Of a DNA stretch of 64,000 bases, positions 10,503 through 21,780 are shown in pieces. The notes under the pieces are model-generated. The model saw only the letters and a list, made by a program, of their open reading frames with translations, did not search any database and was not told where the DNA came from. Position numbers and translations under genes: made by a program. The stretch comes from Actinernus sp. WN-2022 (taxonomy: Eukaryota; Cnidaria; Anthozoa; Actiniaria; Actinernidae), in contig JAOWCC010001589.1 in assembly GCA_030867875.1 (NCBI GenBank), forward strand, positions 146,293,745-146,357,744. Reading direction: 5' to 3'. The first letter of the stretch is position 1, and each line of letters starts with the position of its first letter.

Positions 10503-10765
10503 CTGGGAATAACAGAAAATTGCACACCATAACTTTAGGCTGAAATCAACTCATCTAAATTTGCATAAATTAATATCAGCCAACATTTATTCCATAAACA
10601 GGACCCCAGATTCCCTACATATTTTGGTTTCACTCTAGAGACTTCGAGTTCCGGGTCTCTATCTAACTGCCACGCCTAGCTTCCAGCCTCATCAGAGGGT
10701 TACTCTTAACTTCAACACTAATGCCACAATAGCTATTTGCAGCGTTATCCCTTGTGTGGCGCACT

Positions 10766-11014
10766 GCCACGCCTCTGGTAAGCATACAGCCACATCTCCT
10801 TTGTGGGCACACAGCCACATCTTTTTGTAGGCCCACAGTCACACCTCTTTGTGGGCACCCAACCCCGTCTTTTGTGAGCACACGTCCACACATTTTTGTG
10901 GGCACCCAACCACACTTCTAGGTGTACACACAACCACACCTCTTGGGTGGGCACACAGCCACACACTTTAGTGGACACACAGCCACACCTCTTTGGTGGG
11001 CACACAGCCACATC
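10766..11014. repeat. Minisatellite of ~25 bp in gag intron 1
   Basis: About ten imperfect units of 24-26 bp (core TGGGCACACAGCCACA) lie inside the 866-bp intron between gag exons 1 and 2 (11368-10503). The open frames across it (Cys-Gly-Cys-Val repeats) are by-products of the unit. Confidence 0.85.
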
Positions 11015-11368
11015 CTATACCTAAAAGCTTCACCACCTTCCGTTGGTCGAATATCCAGATCCTCTCTCTGTTCTCTGACAACAACGAATGCAATATAGGA
11101 GGGTATGAGCAAAGCACAAATAAAATTCAAGAAGACCAGTCGCGTCCGGAAAATGAAAAGAGGGGTGTAGCTCACCCCAAAGTAGTTCCATAAAAGAGCT
11201 AAGACATAATACTAGACCATCATGCCAGAATGAGCATCCTTGCATAAATTACCAGCCATGTGCTTGCGAAAGAAACGACCAACAATCCGATAAATATTAC
11301 GCCTACAACAAGCTCGTTATAACCCAACGAATAAAGAGCAACTAGAAGAATTAAGCTATAATTCTCAC

Positions 11369-11611
11369 CTCCAAAGTTCCTTCTGCCTTGTTAGTTTCAC
11401 CAGTTTTCTCAGAGTTTACCGGGGTTTGTGAATTAACAGAATCTTGTCGCGAAGCCGCCGAGTCCTGTTGAGAGTTCGCCGGGCCTGAAGAAGCTGAAGC
11501 CGCCTCAGAGATAGGATTATTCGTCGCATTAACCACGTTGGGCCGTAAAGCCTGTACAATTTCCACAACTTCTTCGTTGTTGACCGGAATAGGACGCCAC
11601 TGGTCTGCCAT
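11369..11611 (-). CDS. DIRS gag exon 1
   Basis: The ATG at 11611 (MADQWRPIPVNNEEVVEIVQ) is just inside the A1 repeat. The 81-codon exon is rich in Ser, Asn, Ala and Gln (low complexity after residue 30) and ends TTGGAG|GTGAGA, a consensus donor, in phase 0 with exon 2. The three exons together give about 278 residues. Start choice is supported by its position next to the 5' terminal repeat and by the splice phases. Confidence 0.7.
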
Positions 11612-11615
11612 AGAG

Positions 11616-11740
11616 TAGCGAGTTGTTGACTCCGTGACTTGTTAGCTTAACTGACACAGATGCATATCATTAAGTTGCTTACATAATGCTAATGACGTCA
11701 TTACGAGGGGTCATGAATATTCAATGAGGTTTGAATAGTG
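11616..11740 (-). repeat. DIRS 5' terminal direct repeat A1
   Basis: About 120 bp matching A2 (2027-2147) in the same orientation, with only a few differences plus a small indel (ATTAAG at about 11668-11673). It includes TAATGCTAATGACGTCATTA, a CRE-like TGACGTCA palindrome that could serve as a promoter element for the retrotransposon. Confidence 0.87.
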
Positions 11741-11952
11741 CTTTGTTTACATCAATAGCAACTACTGAGTTGACTAATGGCATATGCACATGCATTCAAA
11801 AGTCAACAAATTATCATAATTACCAACATATACAATGAAGAACCAGTTTCTGTGACAACCTACACATTTTTTACAGAAATTAGTTATCCCTTTTACCCCC
11901 TGGTGCATCATTCCGATAGTCAGCTGTGGCCACTCTAGATTAGTAAACAAAC

Positions 11953-12565
11953 CAGTATCCAAAACCTCGGCTCTGGTGTGGTTCTCTTTTAAATATCATA
12001 TTTCCAATAGTAGATAAATTGGTGTTATTCTTATGAAAGATTGAATTTAATGCTCAAAAACCTTTTTTTTAATTTCTCTGAAATATGTAGATTTTGAGTT
12101 TTTGCCATTTTTCAACATTTTTACCCTGTCAAAAGAAATATTAAACTTATTTTCTGACTGTTTTCTACCACAATTTTATGTGGCATCAATATTTAGTAAG
12201 CTTTGGGAAATAATTTTAACCAGTTAGGAATCTAATCACTTATATTGGCTGAAAGCTACGGTCCTTTCAACTTTGACACATTAGTAAGGTGTGATATTGA
12301 TAGCCCTAATTTTTCGCCGACTAATCTGCCCAAGGGATTTTGATAAAAGTCTGAACAGTTTCCAGTCATTTAAAAAAATTGTTCAACTACATTTCAAGTA
12401 TTATGGTGTAAAATGTGAAAAAAGTGGGGTTGACTTATGTTACAATTATGTCATTAGTATACATGCATGTATGTGTGATAGGGTCAATATGTTGACATTT
12501 TCGGTTGTATCAATAAATTGTATATTTTTTGTTAAAATTTGAGCAAAATCAGGTACAAATGTTTG
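11953..12565 (+). repeat. Right arm of the ~600-bp inverted repeat
   Basis: Inverted partner of 1310-1911. It is separated from the DIRS end by about 210 bp of single-copy spacer (11742-11952). The open frame at 12291-12542 is a by-product. Confidence 0.75.
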
Positions 12566-15019
12566 ATCAAGACAACCTTTAAAAAACATTAATATAAAAG
12601 GGCATGAAGATATCAAGATTGGAAGTGTAAAATTTCCATAGCCCTATCCATCTGGTGAACCTTTTCAGCCCCCTCCCCCAATAGCAGAGAAAAATATCAG
12701 TGAAAAACACCTAAAGCCCCCCTTGTACGTACCTCCGGTATTTATCAAGTCAGGCAGCCCCCTTTTAGATCTCAATAATTGTTGAGGTGTTAGTTTGAAA
12801 ACAAATTGTAGTATTAATAATATTAAAGTCACAAACTTAAGAATGACTTTCTGTAAGAATCGACCAAACCGTGGCACAAGTCGAAAAATTGTTTTCATTC
12901 ATATTATCTCTGTAAGTAGGCTCTAGAGTGAAACCAAATGAGCTGTTGTTAGTTTGGTAAAATTTTGCTTCGTTTGGCGAGAAAATGGAAAATTCGAGTT
13001 CGCGAGAAATCGCTGAGAAATTGGCTTTAAAAGAGATGAAATTTTCCGAAAATAAACCCGGCTCGTGTCGCAAAACTGACTCTGGTGGTTTCAACGATGG
13101 TTTCTATTTGATCTTTAGGCATCCATCGTTCTGATGATTGCATAATGTTTTGGTTTCTGTATTGTTTTAGAGCGATAATTTTATTTTAACAAGGACCATA
13201 ATTTGCTAGCTTCTATTCAGCAAATTGTGTCACGGGAAAACGGCTGGCGTTAAGTATGTGCCCTGTCTCCAAATTCTTTAAAACTGATATACGAAGCTGT
13301 GTTAGATAGCATTCTATCAGAATATGAAGAGAAATCTCTGCATGGGCAAACTGTTTTATCCACTTCGCTCTGCGCGATTTTGATACTCTATTTATAGCCA
13401 TTTCGGCGAAAAATTATGCTTGGGTAAACAATGGCGTGACATCAGATTCAGCGAAATTCTATAAGATATCCTCTTATGTTTGTTTTGCTTGAAAGTAAGT
13501 GATAGAGTTTATTGAAAAATACCTACAAATGATCACTGACTCACTAATGTTGCGTGACAGCGATAATCTTACAATACTTTGCATCCTTTGACCAACATTC
13601 AGCAAGAAAATATATTTTAAACATTACATTTTGGTTTTAAGGACGTAAATGTCTTCCATTATTTATATATGAATTGCTTTATATCAGTTTACAAGAGACG
13701 ATACTAAAAATTATTTTTTTTAAATTTAATTTATGCACAAATAGCCGTGGGAATGCCATGTCTAACCTATTGTTTTCCTATCTCGAAATAAAATGAAAGC
13801 GTGTTGCTGGAAGCATTCGACAAAGATAGTGCCTTTATTATCATGTACCAAAGCCAATTCCAACCACAAGTCACTTTGCGGAACTTAAGTGGAACTTGCC
13901 CGAGCGGCTTCATAAAAAAGCAACCATTATAGTATTCCCCAAGAGATAACTGCATGGTCACGGAAAAGACGAAAAAGAGAAATTACCAAAGGCGGATAGA
14001 GATTTTTACTAAGTTTGGCTTGCTCTTTCCATTTCTGGCATCCATGTTGTTCTAGCGCCATTTGTTTTGATTGACTGGCTAAAAAGGTCACGTGACCCGG
14101 GCCTGAAAAGGGTATATTGATATCTTGCTTCTTTTAGCCAATTAAACACACATTTTTATTAACACCGCGCGTAATATTCTTTCATGTTCAAGTTTTGTGC
14201 CGGTCATGCAGGGAGATTCTAAAGTCCTTTAAAAAGATTTGAAATTGATAAAACGACGGGAAGAAAGGTTGACCCATCTACAGTTGCAAAGGATATGAGA
14301 TGTGCTAAAGATGGTAACGGAACTCGTTTGTTTTCACAAATTACGAGTTTCTTTTCTAGCCTGGCGTCAAAAAGCAGTGTTGATGTTGAAGCTCAGGAGG
14401 AAGAAGCGGACGAATGTAGCGCTAGACAGGAGGGGCGAAGCCTTAGAGGACATGCGAAGATGGGTAACAAGGAACGTGGAACTCCTTCATCCACAAATAA
14501 CATTTGCGACCTTGTCTCTCAAGGCCCAAGCTGAGTGGTGCATTCAGCGTGTCTGCGTTGCGAGATATCTGCATTTATTTTAACCTTGACTTTTCCGATA
14601 TCACGACAAGACGTAAGAAACCCTATACAGCTTAAAGCTGTTTCAACTAGTAAAGTCCTGTACTTGATTTCAAGCTAAAGGATAACACGGTCAAGGAAAC
14701 ACAGGAAGTGGGAACTGTAATTCTGTAAAGAGTTACACGTTATTTCTTTATACACATACGTATTCCTTATCTTCATGGGCGGATCCAGAAGTGCTCGAGA
14801 AAGAGGTGTCCCTTTTGTACGCTTTATTGCCGTGGTACGTAATAAGAAAGAAATTGAAGAAAGGAAATATAATAGCAAGCACTCTGAAATAGGTTCTGTG
14901 ACATTTTAGGAGTATCACCTTTTACTACTGTACCATTGAAGAATATGAAAAACTTTGTTAGTATCAATCTCGTGACAGTGTATTGTGATTATTAGTCACC
15001 TATGAGAGGCTAAAAGTCA
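12566..15019. other. Intergenic, no supported gene
   Basis: No convincing exon. Two overlapping frames of 79 and 93 codons near 14295-14583 start close together, but neither has a recognisable motif. The DNA is AT-rich with many short direct words. Confidence 0.5.
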
Positions 15020-15025
15020 ATTAGG

Positions 15026-15506
15026 GAAGTAGGGAAGGTACGTTTTTTACTGAGCTGTGGGGGGGGGGGGGGGGGGGGTGATTGGGCTGGAGTATTTGGG
15101 GGGAGGGTCATTGATTGGGCAGAACAATAAAACAAACGTGCTGACGTCGTGCTTGTATATTGGAAACTAATTAAGCGCTCGGGTAAGCAGACGTTACTTT
15201 TTTCTTCGAATTTATGAGAGTGAAAAAATATGTCTGCATAGAAGGCTAGCAGATAAACGGCTTCGAAAATTCCTAGCCGTTTTTAGTACGGTAGTAGTAC
15301 ATTTACTTGATATAAACATGCGATCTGTAAGAAACAACGTCAAAGCTACTTGGAGAGGGTGATCCTTTTTTCCGCGACTTCAAGTGAGGGGCATAGATTT
15401 CCTTTTAAAAGCAAAGGGGAGGGCCACGTTTTTCTCCTTGATTGAAAAGAAAAAAATCCAGTCCACCCCGCTCCCCCCTCATTAGAGAAACGTACCTTCC
15501 CTTAGT
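15026..15506. mobile_element. MITE-like element with G-run and nested MITE end
   Basis: AGGGAAGGTACGTTTTTTAC on the left is mirrored by AAACGTACCTTCCCT on the right, and each TIR is followed inwards by a G-run or C-run (poly-G at about 15060-15078). This layout resembles the TTA-flanked MITE at 8775-9291. At about 15120-15250 it holds one end of another MITE family, whose two-ended copy is at 29795-30185 (shared TTAAGCGCTCGGGTAAGCAG). Confidence 0.65.
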
Positions 15507-15888
15507 CGACAGTTAGTTTGAATATTGATTTAGAAGATAAATTGGCCATAATCCAGGTTAAATACCGGGATTTAATTCATAGTAAATCCATTTAGACATT
15601 TAGAACTTTATTAAAACGTTACTGCAAACAAGGTTTTGTATTATGAAGAATCTGACGTATCGGATTAAATTAATGACCAATACGTACGACCGAAACTCAA
15701 TAAACATTAGCGGCAAGTGAAATTAAATAAGAGGACTTTGATTTAATACTGAATATTCTCGCTATCCAGTCAGGATAGGCATGGAAAAGTGAGGTTTCGT
15801 TTGAGCTATTGCTGCTCAGTGCAATTAAATGCATACACAAAGTCAATGCTCCTTTTACGAGTAACCATTAACATTCTAACAACACCGA

Positions 15889-17415
15889 TCAAGCCCGGTA
15901 GATTACTTCAAATGGATCAACAGGTGGTAGTGGTTTGTCGCTGTTGGCAATTTCCTTGACTCCCGCTTTCTCCCATCCCTTGAGGATATATTTCCTTCCT
16001 TCAGCGCCGGTCAGATAGTCGTACAATTCGACAAGCCAGGCTGCGTGAATTGGCTTGATTACTGACATCCTGAGATCAACCTCTATGTCTTCAAAACTTG
16101 TCCCACTGTCTAACTGCCTTTGAACCTCTCCCGAGTACCAGGTGGTAAACTTCTCTTTGCAGAATTTCTTAGCCTGGCCATTAACTGTTAAGTCTGAAAA
16201 AAATGAGTCCTGTTCGCAGGGACAGATACGACTTCGATGTTTAAAGAAGCCAGTTTTGACAAACCTCTTTCTGTTTTCTGGCCTCTGAAAACATCCCAGA
16301 TGAGTATTGCTTTCTGGGTATGTGGTAACTTCAACTGCTGGCGTGTGTTTTGGGTTTTGAGTAAGACAAAATCCCTTGGGAAATATAAAGTTTCGAGGAA
16401 TACTTGCTTTTGTTTTGCCCTGGTGTATCACTTGCATCGGCAAAAACTCGCCAGCCAAAGAAATCACGAATGTGAGAGTGATATTTCTCTTGTCTGTTAG
16501 TCCTTTGATTGGCACCGACTGCGAATTCTTCTGAGCCATTGTCATTCTACCTACAGACACATAGGAACTTGGGGTCTGATCTGCATTGAGTACGAGCTCT
16601 GGTGGAATCTTATGCTTTCTGATGCATTTGTCAATGTCACTGAGAAATGAAAGTTTACACTCTTCATATATGCCCCTGGGAACTGGCGGCCTTGTTGTGG
16701 TTCCTGCCCGGCGAGAAAAGTTACAGCGTCTATATATTGACTGTATCCAGCCACGTGTAGGCTCAAAGGAATTATACCTTTGATGCAACGATGGATTGCT
16801 TCTAATCAACCCTTTTGCAGCTGCAGATATCACGCTGCCATTTACCACTCCTCCTCTGGCTCTGAGGTTTTTCGCAAATGAAATTAGTTTGCAGTCAAGC
16901 TCAAGAAGCAAAGGCGGACGACCACGAGGTAATCTCTCATGCGACGTAACTTGTTGTACATTTCCTTGCTGTCTCTGAATTAACAGTTTATCTTGGTAAG
17001 CTTTCTTGAAATTGCGCAGTGTGCTTTCTTTCAGATTAGGATATTGCTTAGAAAAATGTTGAAGGGCTTTCTTGTTCCCATGCTCACTAGAGTATTTGGC
17101 AATTTTGGCACGGTCTTCTCCGCTATACTGATGATATTTGCTTCTCTTATCCCGGGACTGTGAAGGCTCTGGTCTAGCGAGATCAACAACTGCAGCCACA
17201 ACTTCATTGTATTCATTGCGTCCTAAAATTGTATCTTCTCGAACCGGCAAATGCGTTGCAGCTATCGCTATATTTTCGGGCTCATGTGGCGTCTGCTGCT
17301 GAGTCGATGAAACTGAAAAACCAAACTGGAATAAGGACATTTTCACTGCACTTAGAAAGATGATATTAAAGATGATATCCGGGGTCAACAGTGTAGGACA
17401 CGCTTGAACTGTCAA
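15889..17415 (-). pseudogene. pogo-like (DDE_1) transposase, internally damaged
   Basis: The 508-codon frame begins with a helix-turn-helix region (YSGEDRAKIAKYSSEHG and following), continues through a linker with GRPPLL and the DNA-binding stretch ending RRAGTTTRPP, then the catalytic region with the first Asp in LVLNADQTPSSYV. The second Asp lies out of frame at about 16190-16330 as ILIWDVFRGQ followed by VVSVPANRTHFFQ; the third is in FFSDLTVNGQAKK. Compared with relatives, about 30 residues between QNPKH and AILIWD are missing and frames change twice, so the open frame through this part is an accident of compensating indels. A better start may be the internal Met of MSLFQFGFSVSS. The intact enzyme would cut and paste DNA at TA sites. 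I found no TIRs. Confidence 0.85.
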
Positions 17416-17423
17416 AAAGAGGA

Positions 17424-18128
17424 CTAATCTATTGTAATAACGTCAGTTGATCCCATGGGAACATCTTTGCCGCCAGTCTCCAAAATAACACTATCCAGGT
17501 CTGCCTCTATTGTATTCGTGTCCACCTCTTCGTCCCTTATATCCTCAAAATCTGTTAATTCGTCTTCGGAATACAAAGCTTTCAGAATATCTGGGGTAGC
17601 ATCTACGTACTTTCCATCTACTGGCTCATGGTAATTTTCGGCTATAAGTGTTTTATATTTACTCATCGCTTGCTGGTTTTCAGAGGAATTTTCCATCTGC
17701 ACTTCAACTTCAACTGGAATTTCTAGTCCGCCTTGAATGAGTGGGGATCTCCGATATTTCGTGTCACTAACCTTTACTTTCACAGTAGCACCATGTAGAA
17801 TGATAAATCTTGTAAACCTTGAGATTTCCCGTGGTAGGTGTCCAACTACGACTGGTCTAAGCCGACTAACATATTTTCTTATTGTAGCAACTGCGTAGCG
17901 GTCGTGCGGATTATTTTCTTCGTGAATTGTTAGACTAGGATTCCACAGCTCTTTATAAACGTGGAATCCGCGGAGTCCACACGGGAATGCAAAATTTAAT
18001 ACTAACGAAGAATCCATTTCAGTTGTCAAGCTGAAATGACTGAAATGTGCACGAGACATCCGATACACGTCATAGTCGACCGTCAAACAGCATGATTGTG
18101 TGAAACTGACCAGATGGCGGAATTTCAT
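17424..18128 (-). CDS. HIRAN-like protein next to pogo transposase
   Basis: A 234-codon frame directly upstream of the transposase on the same strand (8-bp gap). Residues ~53-140 follow a HIRAN-like pattern: RGFHVYKELWNP, then a conserved acidic/Asn phrase with the HDRYAVA core, VVGHLPREISR, and a final QGGLEIPVEVEV. HIRAN domains bind the 3' end of single-stranded DNA in HLTF/Rad5-type proteins. The C-terminus is acidic (DELTDFEDIRDEEVD). A natural start may be the internal MDSSLVLNF. The close tandem arrangement suggests that this ORF travels with the transposon. The domain call is by pattern only; a host gene is possible. Confidence 0.6.
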   Translation of the reverse strand: MKFRHLVSFTQSCCLTVDYDVYRMSRAHFSHFSLTTEMDSSLVLNFAFPCGLRGFHVYKELWNPSLTIHEENNPHDRYAVATIRKYVSRLRPVVVGHLPREISRFTRFIILHGATVKVKVSDTKYRRSPLIQGGLEIPVEVEVQMENSSENQQAMSKYKTLIAENYHEPVDGKYVDATPDILKALYSEDELTDFEDIRDEEVDTNTIEADLDSVILETGGKDVPMGSTDVITID

Positions 18129-18365
18129 ATTGTACTCACTTTAATTTAGCGACGATTTAAAGTTAGCGACACTTAGAAAAATCGCTAAATTCGCTAAATT
18201 GGCGATATCTTCAACCCTACCAGGTAGAGTGCCCCTACCAAGTAGGGGACCCTTCTTTCATGTAAACAGGGCCTTAGGCTCTGAAACTAGAGATTTGTCC
18301 AGATAATAAACTTTCACAGCTAATATACCATCAACGATTGTGCTTCAGTTTAAGCTATCCAATTA

Positions 18366-18680
18366 CCCTATATCATTATGACGTCACGACTTGTTTATGA
18401 GGGGGACAGAATCGACTTGAACAATAGAATTTTGAACTAAATCTGCTCTGCTGAGGAAAATTTAACTTCGAATTGTCTGGTTTCCAGATATCAGCTGTAT
18501 CGATGTTTATCTCACAATATTTACCGTATTTGGTGGCTGTTACTGCTATTCTACGTTCTACAAAATACATTTGATAGCGATTTCCGTTGTGTTGTTGCGG
18601 TTTTGTCCTCCTCCCACGACCGTGATCCTTAGCGTTTAAACAATAGATTGTTTTGATTTGACGTCATAATGATATAGGTC
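18366..18680. mobile_element. ~315-bp MITE
   Basis: Inverted ends CCTATATCATTATGACGTCA (left) and TGACGTCATAATGATATAGG (right) match perfectly over 20 bp. The interior is non-coding. Confidence 0.85.
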
Positions 18681-18829
18681 AATTAACATTTGTATAATAG
18701 CACCTTGCAAAACATTTCACTTGAGTTATTACGTAATTGTCAGGTGCGTACACAATTTGTTTTTATCATAATGACCCATACGGCCCCGTGCGCGCTTTCC
18801 TTTCAAAACCATTTACAAAAGTCACGTGA

Positions 18830-19090
18830 TGAGGGCTGGACGTGTATGCCGTGAGCGGGCCGGAAAAAGCCGTCCAGCCCTGCACAATTTTTTCTTGCTG
18901 TTTTGCGGTTTGATCTACAAAAAATATGGGCATATGATAAAAAACCTATTGACTGAGTTAGGTCGGGCCGGACGGGAAAATATGTGGCTCTCGGTAATTT
19001 TGTACGGCCCTTGCTGCGCTTGGTCCATACGTCATGCCCTCGAGCCAAATATTTTCCTGTTTGGCCCTCCCACTCAGTCAATAAGTACCT
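18830..19090. repeat. Adjacent hairpins
   Basis: AGGGCTGGACG (about 18832) is mirrored by CGTCCAGCCCT (about 18880). A longer pair follows: CTATTGACTGAGTTAGGTCG at about 18945 against GACTGAGTGGGAGGGCC read inward from about 19082, with the mirrored words GGGAAAATAT and ATATTTTCC closer to the centre. It is likely a decayed foldback element. Confidence 0.6.
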
Positions 19091-20439
19091 ATTATTTTGG
19101 AATATATCTTATTATATAGGCATGATTGTGGGGTTTTGCCATTAGTTTAATGTATTCCAACTTAAAATAAATCCTTAAGCTGCATGCAGTCTATATATTC
19201 ACACACTTTTCTTCAATCAAATTTAACTTTCGTTTGGAAAAAGACAAAGTTGATAATTAAGCTACAGTAGTCCTGAAGACTTTTAAATGAAGAAACTCAT
19301 GTGGATATGCTAGGATTCGTTAGTTAGAATGCTTTCGACTCAATCGTTTTGCAGTGTGTTTATCATTGTCATGCATTCCCTTGTCTAAGGTGCCCTAATT
19401 TCAGTAGTCTGCACTGAGTGACTCGGGTATATAAGATCTTGCCAAGATCTTGCGAAGATCTTGCAAGATTACCTGCCCTGGTAATGGTTTCTTGAATATT
19501 ATATGAACTAGTACTAGGTTCGGAAGGAACTGTTTTGCTTCTTCTTGCCTTCTTGGTCGCTCATTTCCTCGAACAATTAAGTTGAAGCCTGGTCAGGTCG
19601 TACTGGAGCGAGAGTGACAAAGGAACACATTTCACAATATTTAAGGCATATGAGACGGCTCATTAGTCAACCAAAATAGAATAATGAGCAAGTGAATGCC
19701 ATTGGCTAACGCGTAGAAAACCATTATCTCCTATACTGCGCAGCGGAGATAATTTCTAATATCATTTCCTTGGTGATCAGACAAAGTGAAATTAAATAAG
19801 AAACGTATTTACAAAACCATAAAATTGCGAAGTAGACCTTCATATCAATAGAAACAATACAAATATCACCCAGCAAATAAATCAAACTAACTCCAGAAAC
19901 AATGGTGTACCCAACACCAGGAGTCACCTAAATATTTTCATTACTGTGCGCAATGCAAAGGATGGTATCGCTGTGCCTTTGAATGGCCGAGCAAGACATG
20001 GGACGAAGCAACAAAAACAAGATGGCTGCTAGCAAGAACAACTTCGAACAACTTCAATTGTGTCCTGACAACGTTTAGGTGGTTAGTATTTCTTTATTAA
20101 AAGACTGCGTTGGACGCTGTTAAGTACTAATTTGATTTAAATTGAATTTCCTAAATCGTAGTACATTGATTCAGTAAGAAATATACTGCACCTCTAAGGT
20201 TGGAAACATTTCCATTGGTTAATATAACCCCATGTGTGGTAATTTCCGGCACAGATAATAGCATATATGTTAATCTATAATTCCATAGTGTTTCGCATTG
20301 CAAATGGGAAAAATTGTACCACATGATCCATAAAATGTTTATGTAATCTCTACTTTATTTTTTAGGTGAAGGCCTTATTTGTACAATTAGATAGAACTGT
20401 GCCTTGGTGATGGTAATGAACTGACAATCGTACCATAGT
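19091..20439. other. Intergenic, no supported gene
   Basis: No coding exon recognised. A short tandem of AAGATCTTGC words occurs at about 19436-19470. Confidence 0.5.
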
Positions 20440-21780
20440 GTGTTGGTCGATAATCATGTTAAAGTCAAAGAAACGCAAATGTGATAATGGTGGTAGGTCA
20501 GAAGAACTGCGGAAGTGTCCTCCTGTAAGTTGTGTTTTACATGTGAGTGGCATTCGCATCTAGATTCACACTGACAAGCTGGTTCAGCTGCATAGTATTC
20601 GTCATAGACGACTCATTGAACCTCATGATTCACCCTATCGCATGGAGGATGTATGTAAGCGCATTCCGCTTGCAGGTGCAGATTTAGAAGCAATTGGCTA
20701 TCATCGAGGCTGCTACCAAAACTTTACTAAAAACCAGGATCGCTTGAATTGTAGTGTAACATCTAATGAAGCCTCAACATCACACTCTCCTCGTAAACAA
20801 GTCGCAGCACCTTGATGAGCCCCTTAACCATGACGAGCTGATGCGGTACTCGCTCACCCCTGTCCCTCACAGCCTCGGTACGGCCGACGGGATCTTCAAT
20901 AAGACCAACAAGGCCGCAATGCTTCATTTCTTGATGGAAGATGCTCCATAAGATGTTCCTTATCCAATAGATGCCCTCTACATCCAGGATGGCAACGCAC
21001 TTTTCCACGCACTGACGAACCTCTATATGCCTCCAGGTGCTAGATCAGATGGTGGTTAAGAATAATTTTGTCTTCTGAACTGATTTATACCACGATGACT
21101 CCATCAAGGCTCAGGAGAGATTGTGCCGTGGCTTCTCCCAGCGTTATATCCTACAGGGACCGGCAACAAGGAAGCCGAGTGACTTCAAACTGTTCCTGGC
21201 AAACGAGGAGAATAAGACACAGCTCTGTCAAATACTACTACGGGTGGTGCGAGGGAGCAAGGCAGGGGCATCTCGGCTCGAGAGAAGTGGGACAGCTGTG
21301 GTGGTGCTGGAGGGCAAGGCATATCAGCTGGACTCATCAGATGGCGTCGTGAGTATATTGTAATTCAAAAAATTCACCTGGGAGCCTTTCTCACCAAATG
21401 CTCAGCACTATTTTTTTTATTTCTCTATTTCAATAGCGTTGGTCGGACATGAGATACAGAGAATAACAAAATTGTGCCCTAATATATAATCACAACTCCC
21501 ACAATGATGTGTTTCAGGTGACAGCATGCGAGACCATGAACTGATGTCAAACCAGGAGGAGACGGACACCCGGATTGTGCTCTACCTCAAGTATGCTGCC
21601 AAGCTGGGGTACAAGTCAGCTGTGGTGAGGACGCCAGACACCGACATTTTCGTGATCCTCCTGCACCATGCTCACTCCATCGCATTCACCATCTACCTCG
21701 ATACCGGGACTGGAAAGCATCGCCAGATTGTGAATGTACCAATGTTTGTTTCCAGACTTCATGGGAATCGAATATGTAAA
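20440..21780 (+). pseudogene. Broken gene of a repeated family with PIN/FEN-like motif
   Basis: Three coding patches lie in order. The first (20570-20760) reads LVQLHSIRHRRLIEPHDSPY and GYHRGCYQNFTKNQDR. The second (20815-21362, interrupted by a stop after MEDAP) reads ELMRYSLTPVPHSLGTADG, YIQDGNALFHALTNL, then FSQRYILQGPATRKPSDFKL and an ending at GATGGCGTC|GTGAGT, a donor. The third (21518-21775) follows a TTTCAG acceptor and reads NQEETDTRIVLYLKYAA and RTPDTDIFVILLHHA. The last motif, with Asp-x-Asp in a hydrophobic strand, resembles PIN/FEN-type nuclease folds in repeated invertebrate genes of unknown role. Several frameshifts and stops make this copy non-functional. The family name is inference. 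Confidence 0.6.

Larger units (their letters stand above)
1912..11740 (-). mobile_element. PAT-like DIRS (tyrosine recombinase) retrotransposon, degraded
   Basis: In minus orientation the order is direct repeat A1 (11616-11740), three-exon gag, RT, RNase H, methyltransferase-like region, zinc ribbon plus tyrosine recombinase, then B1 (2143-2202), A2 (2027-2147) and B2 (1912-1971). A1-genes-B1-A2-B2 is the split-direct-repeat layout of PAT and Ngaro elements; the methyltransferase-like region favours PAT. There is no DDE integrase or aspartic protease, as expected for this order. Such elements integrate through a recombinase acting on a circular intermediate, so no target-site duplication is expected and none is seen. 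Removing a nested 3.6-kb insertion leaves about 6.2 kb, a normal size. Pol has several frameshifts and a stop, so this copy is probably inactive. Confidence 0.88.

Noticed and set aside
10663..11175. Cys-Val-Pro-Thr repeat frames on the minus strand
   Set aside because: Produced by the ~25-bp minisatellite in gag intron 1.
12837..13094. 85-codon minus frame (possible host exon)
   Set aside because: No splice sites at plausible positions and no recognisable domain.
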